From UBA9160 sp035489755 (lineage in GTDB: Bacteria; Myxococcota_A; UBA9160), in assembly GCA_035489755.1 (NCBI GenBank), contig DATGZK010000022.1, forward strand, positions 1 to 64,000: a DNA stretch of 64,000 nt, given 5' to 3'. This document shows positions 9,427 through 18,405 of the stretch, in pieces. A program made the position numbers and the translations under genes. The notes under the pieces were generated by a model. That model saw nothing but the letters and a program-made list of their open reading frames with translations. It was not told the DNA's origin and did not search any database. The number at the start of each line of letters is the position of its first letter. The first letter of the stretch is position 1.

Positions 9427-11111
9427 ATGTCCGAGCCCTTTGACCTGGTTGTGCGCGGCGGAACGCTTGTGGATGGGACGGGGGCCCCGGCCCGCGTGGG
9501 GGACATCGGCATTCGCCGGGGGCGAATCGCCGAGCTTGGCGAGGTGCGCGGCAGCGCGCAGCGCACGATCAACGCCACGGGCTGCGCCGTGGCACCTGGC
9601 TTTGTCGACATCCACACGCACTACGACGCGCAGGTGTTCTGGGATCGCATGCTCTCCATCTCTCCCTGGCACGGCGTGACCTCCGTCGTCATGGGAAACT
9701 GCGGCTTCGGCATCGCTCCCACCCGACCTGCGCACCGAGACCTGATTCTGCGTACCCTCGAGAATGTCGAAGGCATGTCGCTCGACGCGCTCCACGCAGG
9801 CGTCGGCGCGGTTGGCCCTTCGAGACCTTCCCCGAATACCTCGATGCGATTGAAAAGCGCGGCGTCGCGATCAATGTCGGCGTCTTGGTGGGTCACACCC
9901 CGGTGCGGATGTACGTGATGGGCGAAGAGTCGACCGAACGCGACGCCACCGACGACGAGGTGCGGGAGATGGCCAGCATCGTCGAGGACGCCGTCCGAGC
10001 GGGCGCTCTCGGGTTTGCCACCTCGAAGGCGCCCACCCACGTGGGTTATGCGGGCCGGCCCGTTCCGAGCCGCGCGGCATCGCTTTCGGAGATCGAGGCT
10101 CTCGCCGCCGGCCTTGGACGCCTGGGAAAGGGCGTCGTGCAGGCCACGGTGGGCCGTGGATTTTTCATCAAGGAGTTGGCGGAGATCCAGCGCAAGACGG
10201 GCCGGACGGTCAGCTGGACCGCGCTCTTGACGGGCACGATGGGTCCGGACGGCCATCGCAAGATCATGGCCGAGCACGAAAAGCTCGCCGCGCAAGGCGT
10301 GCGCGTGGTGCCGCAGGTGGCATGCCGCCCCCTCAACTTCGAATACCAATGGAAGGCGCCCTTCCCGTTCGAAAGCATGGCGCTCTTTAAACCGGTCTCA
10401 GCGGCGGACTTCGAGGGCAAAAAGCGCATCTACGCCGACCCGGAATTCCGCGCCGCATTCCGTGCCGAGGCCGGGCAGCGCCTCATCGCTGGCAAGTGGG
10501 AGGACACCGTCATCACCGTGTGTCCGACAGACCGCTCGCTCGAAGAGCGCTCGGTCGCCGAGGTTGCGCGCGAACGGGCGATGCATCCCGTGGATCTCGC
10601 CCTCGATCTGGCCCTGGCCTCGAACCTCGAGGCTCGCTTCCGCGTTGCCGCGCTCAACACAGACGAAGACGCGGTGGCGGAGCTGCTCGGTCACCCCGGG
10701 GTGGTGCTTGGCCTCTCGGACGCGGGTGCGCATGCGAGCCAGCTGTGTGACGCCTGTTTCTCCACGCACCTGCTGTCCCGCTTCGTGCGGGAGCGCAATA
10801 CCCTGACGCTCGAGGAGGCCGTGCGTCACCTCACCTCGCGGCCTGCGGAGGTGTTCGGGATCGAAGGTCGCGGCCGGCTTGCCCCCGGGCTCGCAGGCGA
10901 CGTCGTGGTGTTTGACCCGGAGACCGTCGGGTGCTCCCCCCTGCGGCGAGTCTACGACCTGCCCGCCGGCGCCGACCGGCTTGTTTCGGAGGCGCGGGGC
11001 ATCCGCAGTGTCATCGTCAATGGCGTCTTGATCCGTGAAGACGGAAAGGACTGCGTCGACCCGGAGGGTCCCCTGCCCGGCCGCGTACTCCGAGGAGGAA
11101 AGGCGTCGTGA
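9427..11111 (+). pseudogene. N-acyl-D-amino-acid deacylase-type amidohydrolase, interrupted by a frameshift
   Basis: Zinc amidohydrolase of the D-aminoacylase family, about 560 residues if repaired. The first part (9427 to about 9812) carries LVVRGGTLVDGTG and the metal motif GFVDIHTHYDAQ. The frame then shifts by one base near 9811, and the continuation (from 9813) begins WPFETFPEYLDAIE, a segment conserved in this family, and runs through the SDAGAHA metal motif to the normal C-terminal GLAGDVVVFDP. The missing base lies between GGCGCG (9805-9810) and TTGG. ATG 9427 is chosen over ATG 9412 because GGAGG sits 8 nt upstream. Either a real recent inactivation or a one-base sequencing error. 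The downstream gene overlaps its stop by GTGA, so the pair was an operon. Confidence 0.85.
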
Positions 11112-12220
11112 GCTATCCGATCATTTCCGCTGACTCTCATATCACCGAACCGCCGGATACCTACGTGGACCGAATCGACCCGAAGTTCCGGGACCGCGCG
11201 CCGCGCATGCACCACCACGAAAAGCTTGGCGACATCTTCGTGATCGATGGGTTCTCCAAGCCCGTGCCCATGGGACTCGTCGCGGCTGCAGGCAAACCCG
11301 CCGAGGAGATTCGGATCACGGGAGTGCGTTTCGAGGAACTCCATCGCGGCGGCTGGGACCCCGTTGCGCGCCTTGGCGACCAAGTGCGAGACGGGGTAGC
11401 GGCCGAGGTGATCTATCCCACTGTGGGCATGGTGCTGTGCAATCACAAGGACTTCGACTACAAGAAGGCCTGCTTCGACGCCTACAATCGCTGGATCGCT
11501 GAGTATTGCGCGACGGCGCCCACGCGCCTCCTCGGCGTCGGCCAAACGGCGATGCGTTCGCCGCAAGAGGGCATTGAGGACCTGAAATCGATCCAGGCGC
11601 TCGGCCTGCGCGGGGTCATGATGCCCCAGGATCCGGCGACCGAGGACTACGATTCGCCGATCTACGACGAGTTCTGGCGCGCCGCGATTGATCTTCAGAT
11701 TCCGATCTCCTTCCACATCCTGACGGGTCGTGACGAAATCATGCGACCCCGCGGACCGAAGATGAACGGGTTCCTCCAGATCATCCGGGGGTGTCAGGAC
11801 ATCATGGGTACGCTCGTCCTGGGCGGTGTCTTCGAGCGGCATCCCGATCTGCGCGTCGTGTGTGTAGAGGCCGATGCGGGTTGGGTACCCCATTACATGT
11901 ATCGCATGGATCACGCGTACAAGCGCCACCGCAACTGGCTCCCGCCGGGCCAGGCACTGTCCAAACTCCCGTCGGAGTACTTCCGCGAAAACATCTACAC
12001 GACGTTTCAGGACGATTGGGTCGCCTTCCAGGTGGCCAACCTCATGAACTGGCGGCGGCTGCTGTGGGCGAACGACTTTCCCCACAGTGACTCGACCTGG
12101 CCGTGGTCTCAGGAGATGCTGGCTGAGCAGTGCCGCCACCTAACGCCTGAACAGCGCGAGGCCATCCTGTGTCGAAACGTGGCTGACCTCTACCGCATCG
12201 ACCTGAAAGCGCTCAGCTGA
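11108..12220 (+). CDS. Amidohydrolase family 2 (TIM-barrel metal-dependent hydrolase)
   Basis: Member of the ACMS-decarboxylase/hydratase-like amidohydrolase-2 family. It opens with ISADSHITEPPDTYVDRI (the metal-binding DxH position), has a central GLRGVMMPQDP strand, ISFHIL with the barrel His, and the C-terminal WANDFPHSDSTWPWS motif carrying the catalytic Asp. It is 370 residues, full length. The GTG start overlaps the preceding deacylase stop in a GTGA tetramer, indicating translational coupling. Relatives are commonly found in gene sets for degradation of aromatic or lipid-like compounds; the reaction (hydrolysis or decarboxylation) is not determined here. Confidence 0.9.
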   Translation: MSYPIISADSHITEPPDTYVDRIDPKFRDRAPRMHHHEKLGDIFVIDGFSKPVPMGLVAAAGKPAEEIRITGVRFEELHRGGWDPVARLGDQVRDGVAAEVIYPTVGMVLCNHKDFDYKKACFDAYNRWIAEYCATAPTRLLGVGQTAMRSPQEGIEDLKSIQALGLRGVMMPQDPATEDYDSPIYDEFWRAAIDLQIPISFHILTGRDEIMRPRGPKMNGFLQIIRGCQDIMGTLVLGGVFERHPDLRVVCVEADAGWVPHYMYRMDHAYKRHRNWLPPGQALSKLPSEYFRENIYTTFQDDWVAFQVANLMNWRRLLWANDFPHSDSTWPWSQEMLAEQCRHLTPEQREAILCRNVADLYRIDLKALS

Positions 12221-13298
12221 TCCCAAAGAAGCGCTGCGCGTTGCCGCCGAGAATCGCGGCACGTGCTCTCGGCGAAAGATCGCTGCGCTCTCGCAGCTTC
12301 CGGCTGGACTCCGGAAACTCGGAGTCCCAGTGCGGATAGTCGCTCGCGTAGAGTATGAACTCCTCCCCGAGATCCGCGATCGCTGCGGGCAAGAGGGGCT
12401 CCCCCGGCTCGCAGCTCGCGAAGATCTGGCCGCGCTCGAGGTACTCGCGCGGCGGGCGCTTCCACCCGTCGGGGATCCAGTCGCCACGCTTTTCGAAGTG
12501 CTCTCCGAGCCGATCTAGAAAGTAGGGGACCCAGCCCACCCCGGACTCGAGAAATCCGACACGCAGGCGCGGATGCCGCTCGAGGACCCCACCGCTCACG
12601 ATCGCCGTCATCGCGGCCATCATGTCGAAGGGAAAACTCACGCAGTGCACCTGAATGTATTGGTGAAAACGGTCGACCCCAATCTTGGGCAGGTGAACGC
12701 CCGGCGCGCCGTGCACGGCGACGGGAACGCCGAGTTCGACAGCGGCCGACCAGAAGGGGTCGAGGTCCCGGTGGTCGAGATTGCGATCGCGCAGGGCCGG
12801 CGGGAGCGTCGCGCATACAAGACCCCTTGTGCGGGCGCGCGTTATGACCCCGACGGCCGCCGGGACGTCCTCGATCGGCAGAACCGCACTTGCGAGGAGG
12901 CGGCCCTCGGACGGAGCGCACCAATCTGCGACCCAGGCGTTGTAGAAATCGGCGATGTCCGTCGCAAAACGCGCATCCCTGAAGCCGGGGATCCCAAGGC
13001 CAAAGCTTGGAAAGAGCACCATCCGATCGATGCCTTCGCGGCGCGCGTCAGCGAGGATGCCCTCCGGGCCCGACGGGTCGATTCCCGGCGCAGCGCACAC
13101 CGCGTGGCGCGGCGGGCAGCCGGCTCCCGGCCCCTCCGTCTCGGGATAGGGGCGCCCCTCGACCACGATCGCCGGTCGCTCGCCCCCAGCAACGCGCAGG
13201 TGCCCCGGCCAGCGCTTCAGCGCCTCGGAAAAAAAAGTCGGTCCCTCGAGCACGTGGGCATCGGCGTCAATCACAAGCGGCACGGAGGTCCTCCCCAC
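12213..13298 (-). CDS. Amidohydrolase family 2 (second copy, divergent from first)
   Basis: Metal-dependent TIM-barrel hydrolase or decarboxylase, 361 residues. It starts VIDADAHVLEGPTFF (metal-binding DAH), has the barrel-strand segments VPVAVHGAPG and LRVGFLESGVGWVPYFLDRL, and ends with the YASDYPHWDSEFPES motif carrying the catalytic Asp. It is convergent with the preceding amidohydrolase, their 3' ends overlapping by 8 bp. Opposite orientation and clear divergence argue for two separate acquisitions or old paralogues rather than a tandem duplication. The start ATG 13298 is the only one that keeps the first metal motif. Confidence 0.9.
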   Translation of the reverse strand: MGRTSVPLVIDADAHVLEGPTFFSEALKRWPGHLRVAGGERPAIVVEGRPYPETEGPGAGCPPRHAVCAAPGIDPSGPEGILADARREGIDRMVLFPSFGLGIPGFRDARFATDIADFYNAWVADWCAPSEGRLLASAVLPIEDVPAAVGVITRARTRGLVCATLPPALRDRNLDHRDLDPFWSAAVELGVPVAVHGAPGVHLPKIGVDRFHQYIQVHCVSFPFDMMAAMTAIVSGGVLERHPRLRVGFLESGVGWVPYFLDRLGEHFEKRGDWIPDGWKRPPREYLERGQIFASCEPGEPLLPAAIADLGEEFILYASDYPHWDSEFPESSRKLRERSDLSPRARAAILGGNAQRFFGIS

Positions 13299-13471
13299 GG
13301 CGGCTGGCCAAGGAACCTAGTGTAGCCTCCAGCGCTGGGGCACCGTTGGAGAAAGCGCGCTGCAGAATCTCACCAAGCCCGCCGGCGCGGATGCGTCGCC
13401 GCCCCGCGCCCCTCGCCCCCGCACGACGCGGTGTGCAAGACTTTCCGGATCGAGGCGGCACGGGAGGAGGC

Positions 13472-14587
13472 ATGAAGGTCAAGGCGGCGATCTGTTTCGA
13501 GCCCAACCACGCGCTCGAGGTCGACGAGATCGACCTCGAGGGCCCGAAGGCGGGTGAAGTGCTCGTGCGGCTCGCGGCGAGCGGCGTCTGCCACACGGAT
13601 GCCTATACGATGAGCGGAAAGGACTCCGAAGGGCGATTTCCGGTCGTGCTCGGGCACGAAGGCGCCGGTGTCGTCGAGGAGATCGGCCCCGGCGTTTCGT
13701 CGGCCAAGGTCGGGGACCACGTGATTCCCCTCTACACCCCCGAATGCCGCAACTGCAAGTACTGCCTCTCCGGAAAGACCAACCTCTGCATCACTCTGCG
13801 TGCCACCCAAGGTCAGGGGGTGATGCCCGACGGCACAAGCCGCCTCTCGTACAAGGGCCGAATGCTGCACCACTACATGGGGACGTCTACCTTCGCCGAG
13901 TGTACGGTCCTGCCTGAGATCGCGGTCGCAAAGATCCGCAAAGATGCGCCGCTTGAAAAAGTCTGTCTCCTGGGCTGCGGCGTCACCACGGGGATTGGCG
14001 CTGTGCTCCATACCGCGAAGGTCGAGCCGGGCTCTTCCGTCGCTGTCTTCGGGCTGGGCGGTATCGGGCTCGCCGTGATCCAAGGGGCCGTGATCGCCGG
14101 CGCCGACCGGATCATCGGCGTCGATCTAAACCCAAAGAAGTTCGAACTTGCACGTCGCTTTGGTGCAACGGATTGTGTAAATCCAAAGGACGGAGGCGAT
14201 GTCGTCCAGACCCTTGTCGAGATGACGGAGGGTGGCGTTGACTACTCCTTTGAGTGTATTGGAAACGTAGAAGTGATGGGTCAGGCGTTGGCATGCACGG
14301 CCCGAGGCTGGGGCCAATCCGTGATCATTGGGGTTGCGGGGGCCGGCGAGCAGATCCATGCGCGACCGTTTCTCCTCGTGACGGGAAGGCAGTGGAAAGG
14401 GACGGCGTTCGGAGGCGTCAAGGGCCGTACCGAGCTTCCGCGCTTTGTCGACCGGTACATGGCGGGTCGCATTCGCCTTGACGAGATGATTACGGCAACA
14501 CTTCCCCTTTCAGAGATCAATCGCGCGTTTGACCTCCTGCACTCCGGCGACGCGATCCGCAGCGTCGTCCTCTACCGCGATCGGTAA
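13472..14587 (+). CDS. frmA: S-(hydroxymethyl)glutathione dehydrogenase / class III alcohol dehydrogenase
   Basis: Zinc- and NAD-dependent enzyme that oxidises the glutathione adduct of formaldehyde. Catalytic zinc ligands are seen in GVCHTDAYTMSG (Cys, near residue 40) and GHEGAGVVEE; the structural zinc site is ECRNCKYCLSGKTNLC; the NAD-binding Rossmann motif is GLGGIGLAVIQGA. The 371-residue length and the RATQGQGVMPDGTSR segment after the last Cys are typical of class III. ATG 13472 is preceded by GGAGGAGG; the frame is open far upstream but that part has no protein character. With glyoxalase II at 46.7 kb it suggests a glutathione-using cell; with the malyl-CoA genes it hints at C1 metabolism. 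Confidence 0.92.
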   Translation: MKVKAAICFEPNHALEVDEIDLEGPKAGEVLVRLAASGVCHTDAYTMSGKDSEGRFPVVLGHEGAGVVEEIGPGVSSAKVGDHVIPLYTPECRNCKYCLSGKTNLCITLRATQGQGVMPDGTSRLSYKGRMLHHYMGTSTFAECTVLPEIAVAKIRKDAPLEKVCLLGCGVTTGIGAVLHTAKVEPGSSVAVFGLGGIGLAVIQGAVIAGADRIIGVDLNPKKFELARRFGATDCVNPKDGGDVVQTLVEMTEGGVDYSFECIGNVEVMGQALACTARGWGQSVIIGVAGAGEQIHARPFLLVTGRQWKGTAFGGVKGRTELPRFVDRYMAGRIRLDEMITATLPLSEINRAFDLLHSGDAIRSVVLYRDR

Positions 14588-15171
14588 CGCGCGAGCGCGC
14601 CGGCGAGCCCGAGCCGAGGGCTCGAGAGGACAGGAGCACCCATCTTCGTACACAGCGACGCGGCGCCGGCCATGGAGGCCTGCGCAAGGACGACGACGTC
14701 GGAGTCCCGCGCGCCTTGCTCGAGCGCCTCTGCGATGGCGCGGAAGTATCCTTCAGAATCCCCTCGCTCGAAGTGAGCCCAGGCGCCCTCACACAGGAGG
14801 GGACGCGTTTTTACCTGGCGTCCGGCGGCGCGCGCCGCATCCTCCACCAAGCGCCGCGTGGGATCGAGGGTGCTTTCGAGCGCCGCGGCGATGACGATGC
14901 GCGTGCCGAGCTCTACCGCGCGCTCCGCCATGGGTCGGTCGATCCGCATGGCGACCCCCGGCCGATCCTCGTTCGCGCGCTCCGCACACCCTCCAATCGT
15001 TGAGCAGGTGCAGACCACGAGCGCGCCGGGCTCGCACGCGACAGCAAGCACGGCATCTCGGACGCGGAGCGCGAGCGCCTCGGTAATCCCCGTGCGCCGC
15101 GCCTCGGCGAGGAGCTCCTCGTCGACGATGTGCCGCGCTGCGATGTGGGGGGCCATTTCCCGGAGCAGCAA
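14572..15171 (-). CDS. Asp/Glu/hydantoin racemase-like protein
   Basis: Small racemase-fold protein with the two half-site cysteines in VVCTCSTIGG and RPLLCEGAW, and the late VVLAQASMAG strand. The TTG at 15171 is the only standard start, but it removes a typical first strand: the same frame reads LLAFLHTAVAQVTVFD just upstream, back to a TAG at 15223-15225. A CTG at 15219 is the only possible initiator for the full fold, so the coordinates are a minimum. The gene is convergent with frmA, overlapping its 3' end by 16 bp. Substrate not known; relatives include Asp/Glu racemases and maleate isomerases. Confidence 0.72.
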   Translation of the reverse strand: MLLREMAPHIAARHIVDEELLAEARRTGITEALALRVRDAVLAVACEPGALVVCTCSTIGGCAERANEDRPGVAMRIDRPMAERAVELGTRIVIAAALESTLDPTRRLVEDAARAAGRQVKTRPLLCEGAWAHFERGDSEGYFRAIAEALEQGARDSDVVVLAQASMAGAASLCTKMGAPVLSSPRLGLAGALARYRSR

Positions 15172-15316
15172 GTCAAAGACGGTGACTTGGGCGACCGCGG
15201 TATGCAGGAATGCGAGCAGGCCCTAGCTCCGAGCCTCGCGCACCCGGACCGCACGCAGGAACTCCTCGAGCTTCGGGAGGAAGAGCTCGGAGCACTCAAG
15301 GAAGGGCGCCTTCCGG

Positions 15317-15374
15317 GGTGGAACGGCAGCTTCCCAAGCTGCATACGAGAGTTCGATTCTCTTCACCCGCTCCA
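15317..15374 (+). pseudogene. 3' remnant of a tRNA-Gly(CCC) gene (possible attachment-site footprint)
   Basis: The last 58 nt of a glycine tRNA: end of the D-loop and D-stem (GGTGGAAC), anticodon arm GGCAGC-TTCCCAA-GCTGC with anticodon CCC, variable region, T-arm GAGAG-TTCGATT-CTCTT, the 3' acceptor strand CACCCGC, discriminator T and encoded CCA (15372-15374). The matching 5' acceptor strand (expected GCGGGTG) is absent: the sequence upstream of 15317 does not pair. The T-stem pairs are intact, so the piece derives from a functional gene. Integrases of mobile islands commonly recombine within tRNA 3' ends and leave exactly such a copy. Confidence 0.75.
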
Positions 15375-15436
15375 CCATTTTGCGACGAGTCCCGGCACTG
15401 GCGCGATCCAGTTCGCGGGTTGCCGCACGACAGACC

Positions 15437-17206
15437 TCAATACACGCGCAGTACCGTCAGGTCGGGACCGTCATAGGCGACGGGATAAAACGTAGAGTAC
15501 TGATCTTTATTTCCATCCGTCTCAAGCCACTGTAGCGGAACTCCCATGGGCTCGTGGTTGATCACAATGTATTTGACCCGCGCGTCGACCAGTTGGCGTC
15601 GCTGTGCTGGGAAATCCGTAGTTTCCAGTCGATCCCGAAGGGATACGACTAAGTTGCGCGACGTGGTCCCCTGAGCGATCGGACGCCCGTGGCAGGTCTG
15701 CTGGGACATATAAAGGTTGCCAGCGAGGTAACCCTGCGGCAGGTCGGGCAAGCCCTGTGGCAGGTCGAGGACGCCGAATCCCTGTTCCGGATCATCGCGA
15801 ATCACCGCAAGACCCGGGGAGCACAAAAGAGGGGTCATTGGCAGACGGCGCGCCGGGAAGAAATCCAGCACGATCAGCGCCGCCACGATCGCGACGGCCA
15901 GCCGCCCGATATGCTGGGTTGGACTCCGCCACGCTAGGGTAACCGCATAACCGATCCCGATGGCCATGAATAGGTACACAAACACAATCGCCCGCGACGG
16001 CGTCCTTACGTTCTTGAAGAACGGCAGATGCGACAGGACGACCCCAGGCATCGGAATCGTCCGGTGTCCCGGGACGCGGAGCGGGTGTCCCAGGACGTGG
16101 AGCGAGTCGCCGCTCGCAACAACGCAGAATACGGCCATTCCACAAAGCACGTACGTCAGCAGCCTGCGATCCTGGACCCGGCCAGAAAAATAAAGCCACG
16201 CAAGCACCACCATGTTGACCAGGCCGAGATATGCCGTGGCTTCCCACTCATTCCCGTTAAGCCGGCTATAGATGCCCTCGGCCCACGGTCCGAGCGCATG
16301 GAACGGCGGAAACGCCGGATAGGCAAGCAGGTCCGCAACGTACCAGTCGCTTCCCGACAAATAGGCGGACATGCTGCCGAGACCGGCCCTCACCATCGGA
16401 ACCAGCAGCGGCGACAGCAGGACGACGACGCCAGTAACGCTTGCGATGGGCGTGATGAGCTGCCAGCCGCGTGGCAGGGCGCGATCACGGATGGCGACGT
16501 ACAAGGTGTGGAATACCACGAAGTAACTTGCGTAGAAAATGTAGTACCAGCAGGACAGAGCGTTGAGCGCAAACAGGACGACCGTGGCTGCAAGGAGAAG
16601 AATGCTCTTCCGTTCGATGGTCAGCAAAAACGCGAGCACAAAGAACGGGATGAATTCAATCTGGGACACGCCCGCGTGGTGCATCACATGTTCAACGTGC
16701 GATGGGTTAAAGGCGAAGACGAAGCCTCCAACCAGCGCGCCGCCGGTATGTGCGGCGAAGTGACGCACCAGATAGAACGCGCCCGTGCCGGCGAGCGGGA
16801 AGGAAATCAGCAGGCCGAGGTTCTGCTGCAGAATCAGGGATGCCGGTCCTAGGCCGAAAATTTTCGAGATCAACGCGATCGCGAACACCTGAGGATATGC
16901 AAACGACTGATAGGTCAGCGGGGTTCCTTCGGGAAACCGCAGCAAATCGGTGTAGAAAAAGTGATTGGCGTTCTGCGCGAACGCGACATACCAGGTGTTC
17001 CAGAAGTCGTTCAAGTTGTCTTCGGGAGGCCCGATCAACGCCGAATGCAGGTGTGGCATCCATTGCCAAAAGAGGATTGCCGTTGCGGCCGCGAACAGCA
17101 GGAATACGCCGAGGCCCCGCGCCAGGAAGGCGGCGGCACCGGGCATGCTGGAGCGGTCTGCGGTGCCTTCCGTGCGGGTGGAGGAAAGGCTCGTCAAATC
17201 TGGCAT
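15437..17206 (-). CDS. Multi-spanning membrane protein, GT-C glycosyltransferase-like
   Basis: 589 residues with about 11-13 hydrophobic segments and a soluble C-terminal tail of about 130 residues. After TM1 there is a large loop with NDFWNTWYVAFAQNANHFFYTDLL, the position where GT-C enzymes hold their acidic catalytic motif, and further on PFFKNVRTPSRAIVFVYLFM. This layout is that of uncharacterised polyprenyl-phosphate-sugar-dependent membrane glycosyltransferases. It is the last gene of the block transcribed methyltransferase, GT2, this gene. A plausible role is transfer of a lipid-linked sugar made by the GT2 enzyme onto an envelope glycan or protein; this is inference. Codon use looks less GC-rich than in the flanking genes. 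Confidence 0.75.
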   Translation of the reverse strand: MPDLTSLSSTRTEGTADRSSMPGAAAFLARGLGVFLLFAAATAILFWQWMPHLHSALIGPPEDNLNDFWNTWYVAFAQNANHFFYTDLLRFPEGTPLTYQSFAYPQVFAIALISKIFGLGPASLILQQNLGLLISFPLAGTGAFYLVRHFAAHTGGALVGGFVFAFNPSHVEHVMHHAGVSQIEFIPFFVLAFLLTIERKSILLLAATVVLFALNALSCWYYIFYASYFVVFHTLYVAIRDRALPRGWQLITPIASVTGVVVLLSPLLVPMVRAGLGSMSAYLSGSDWYVADLLAYPAFPPFHALGPWAEGIYSRLNGNEWEATAYLGLVNMVVLAWLYFSGRVQDRRLLTYVLCGMAVFCVVASGDSLHVLGHPLRVPGHRTIPMPGVVLSHLPFFKNVRTPSRAIVFVYLFMAIGIGYAVTLAWRSPTQHIGRLAVAIVAALIVLDFFPARRLPMTPLLCSPGLAVIRDDPEQGFGVLDLPQGLPDLPQGYLAGNLYMSQQTCHGRPIAQGTTSRNLVVSLRDRLETTDFPAQRRQLVDARVKYIVINHEPMGVPLQWLETDGNKDQYSTFYPVAYDGPDLTVLRVY

Positions 17207-17373
17207 GCCGTTTCGCTCAAAAGAGGTCGCCTCAAGGACGGGGCGGCGGAGGGCACAAGAGTCGCGAATCTAAGCACTTTAAGCGGTGACGGCTTTGGAC
17301 GCCGATCGGCGTTGCGCTGCGGTGCTCTCTGCGCCGTCCGAGTTCACCTTTTTCAGGCGTCGCTGCAACGAAA

Positions 17374-18405
17374 TCATCCTTCACCGGACGCAGACTCTGC
17401 GCGCTGGCTGGGTCGCTTCGGTAACGAAGATGCCGGGAGATGAGCACTCCTTCTTCCCGCTCCGCTTGGCCGGAATTCTTGCACGAAATAGAGTGGCCGG
17501 TGTTTCGTTTCATTGTAAACGCGACCGAGATATTCGCCGAGCATGCCGAGCGTCATCAACTGCAGGCCGCCAAGGAAGAGCATCACCACCAGGAGGGACG
17601 GGTAGCCGGCCACTGGATTGCCCCAGACCAAGGTCCCGACGATCATCCCGAGCCCGTAGAGGCCGGCGCCGATGGCCGTTAACAGCCCGACGTAGCTGGC
17701 CAATTTAAGCGGCGCGATGGTGAAGGAAGTGATCCCCTCCAGCGAGAAATTCCACAAGCGCCAGTAGTTGAACTTGCTGTGGCCTGCGAAACGGCCGTCG
17801 CGCTCGTAAGGGAACGCGATCTGCCGGAAGCCGATCCAGGAGAAAAGACCCTTCATGAACCGGTGATGCTCCCGCAGTTGGCGCAATGCGTCGACCGCGC
17901 GCCGGTTTAGGATGCGGAAATCACCACTATCCGTCGGCAGCTCCAAATCGCTCAGTCGATTCATGACCCGATAGAAAAGATGGGCGGTCATCTTCTTCAG
18001 CGCGGTCTCGCCTTTTCGGCTTGTGCGTTTCCCATAGACCAAATCAGCGCCGGTTCCCTCAAGCGTGCGGAGGAGATCGGGCAAGACCTCGGGCGGATCC
18101 TGCAAATCGGCGTCGATGATCGCCACCGCATCACCCGCGGCGTGATCGAGGCCAGCGGTCATTGCGATTTCCTTGCCGAAATTGCGGCTTAGGGTGACGA
18201 TCGCCACATTGTCCGACGCGTCGGCGAGCGCACCCAGCAGTTCCAACGTTCTGTCGGCGCTGCCGTCATCGACATAGATGATCTCTGCCCGCACCCGCAG
18301 ACCGTGCACGACCGCCAGCAAGCGCCGATGGAACTCTTCGATCCCGTCCTCTTCGTTGTAAACGGGCACCACGATCGACAGCAGGTCGAAACTCTGCCTC
18401 GTCAT
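17374..18405 (-). CDS. Family 2 glycosyltransferase, polyprenyl-phosphate sugar synthase (DPM1/GtrB-like)
   Basis: Inner-membrane GT-A enzyme that loads a sugar from a nucleotide donor onto polyprenyl phosphate. Visible features: LSIVVPVYNEEDGIEEF at the N-terminus, YVDDGSADRT, the DADLQDPPE metal motif, TDSGDFRILNRRAVDAL, and two C-terminal transmembrane segments (YVGLLTAIGAGLYGLGMIVG and LLVVMLFLGGLQLMTLG) followed by EYLGRVYNETKHRP, all typical of the ArnC/GtrB group. ATG 18405 overlaps the methyltransferase stop in ATGA; an earlier ATG (18426) gives seven extra residues. It forms an operon with its two neighbours. Confidence 0.92.
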   Translation of the reverse strand: MTRQSFDLLSIVVPVYNEEDGIEEFHRRLLAVVHGLRVRAEIIYVDDGSADRTLELLGALADASDNVAIVTLSRNFGKEIAMTAGLDHAAGDAVAIIDADLQDPPEVLPDLLRTLEGTGADLVYGKRTSRKGETALKKMTAHLFYRVMNRLSDLELPTDSGDFRILNRRAVDALRQLREHHRFMKGLFSWIGFRQIAFPYERDGRFAGHSKFNYWRLWNFSLEGITSFTIAPLKLASYVGLLTAIGAGLYGLGMIVGTLVWGNPVAGYPSLLVVMLFLGGLQLMTLGMLGEYLGRVYNETKHRPLYFVQEFRPSGAGRRSAHLPASSLPKRPSQRAESASGEG

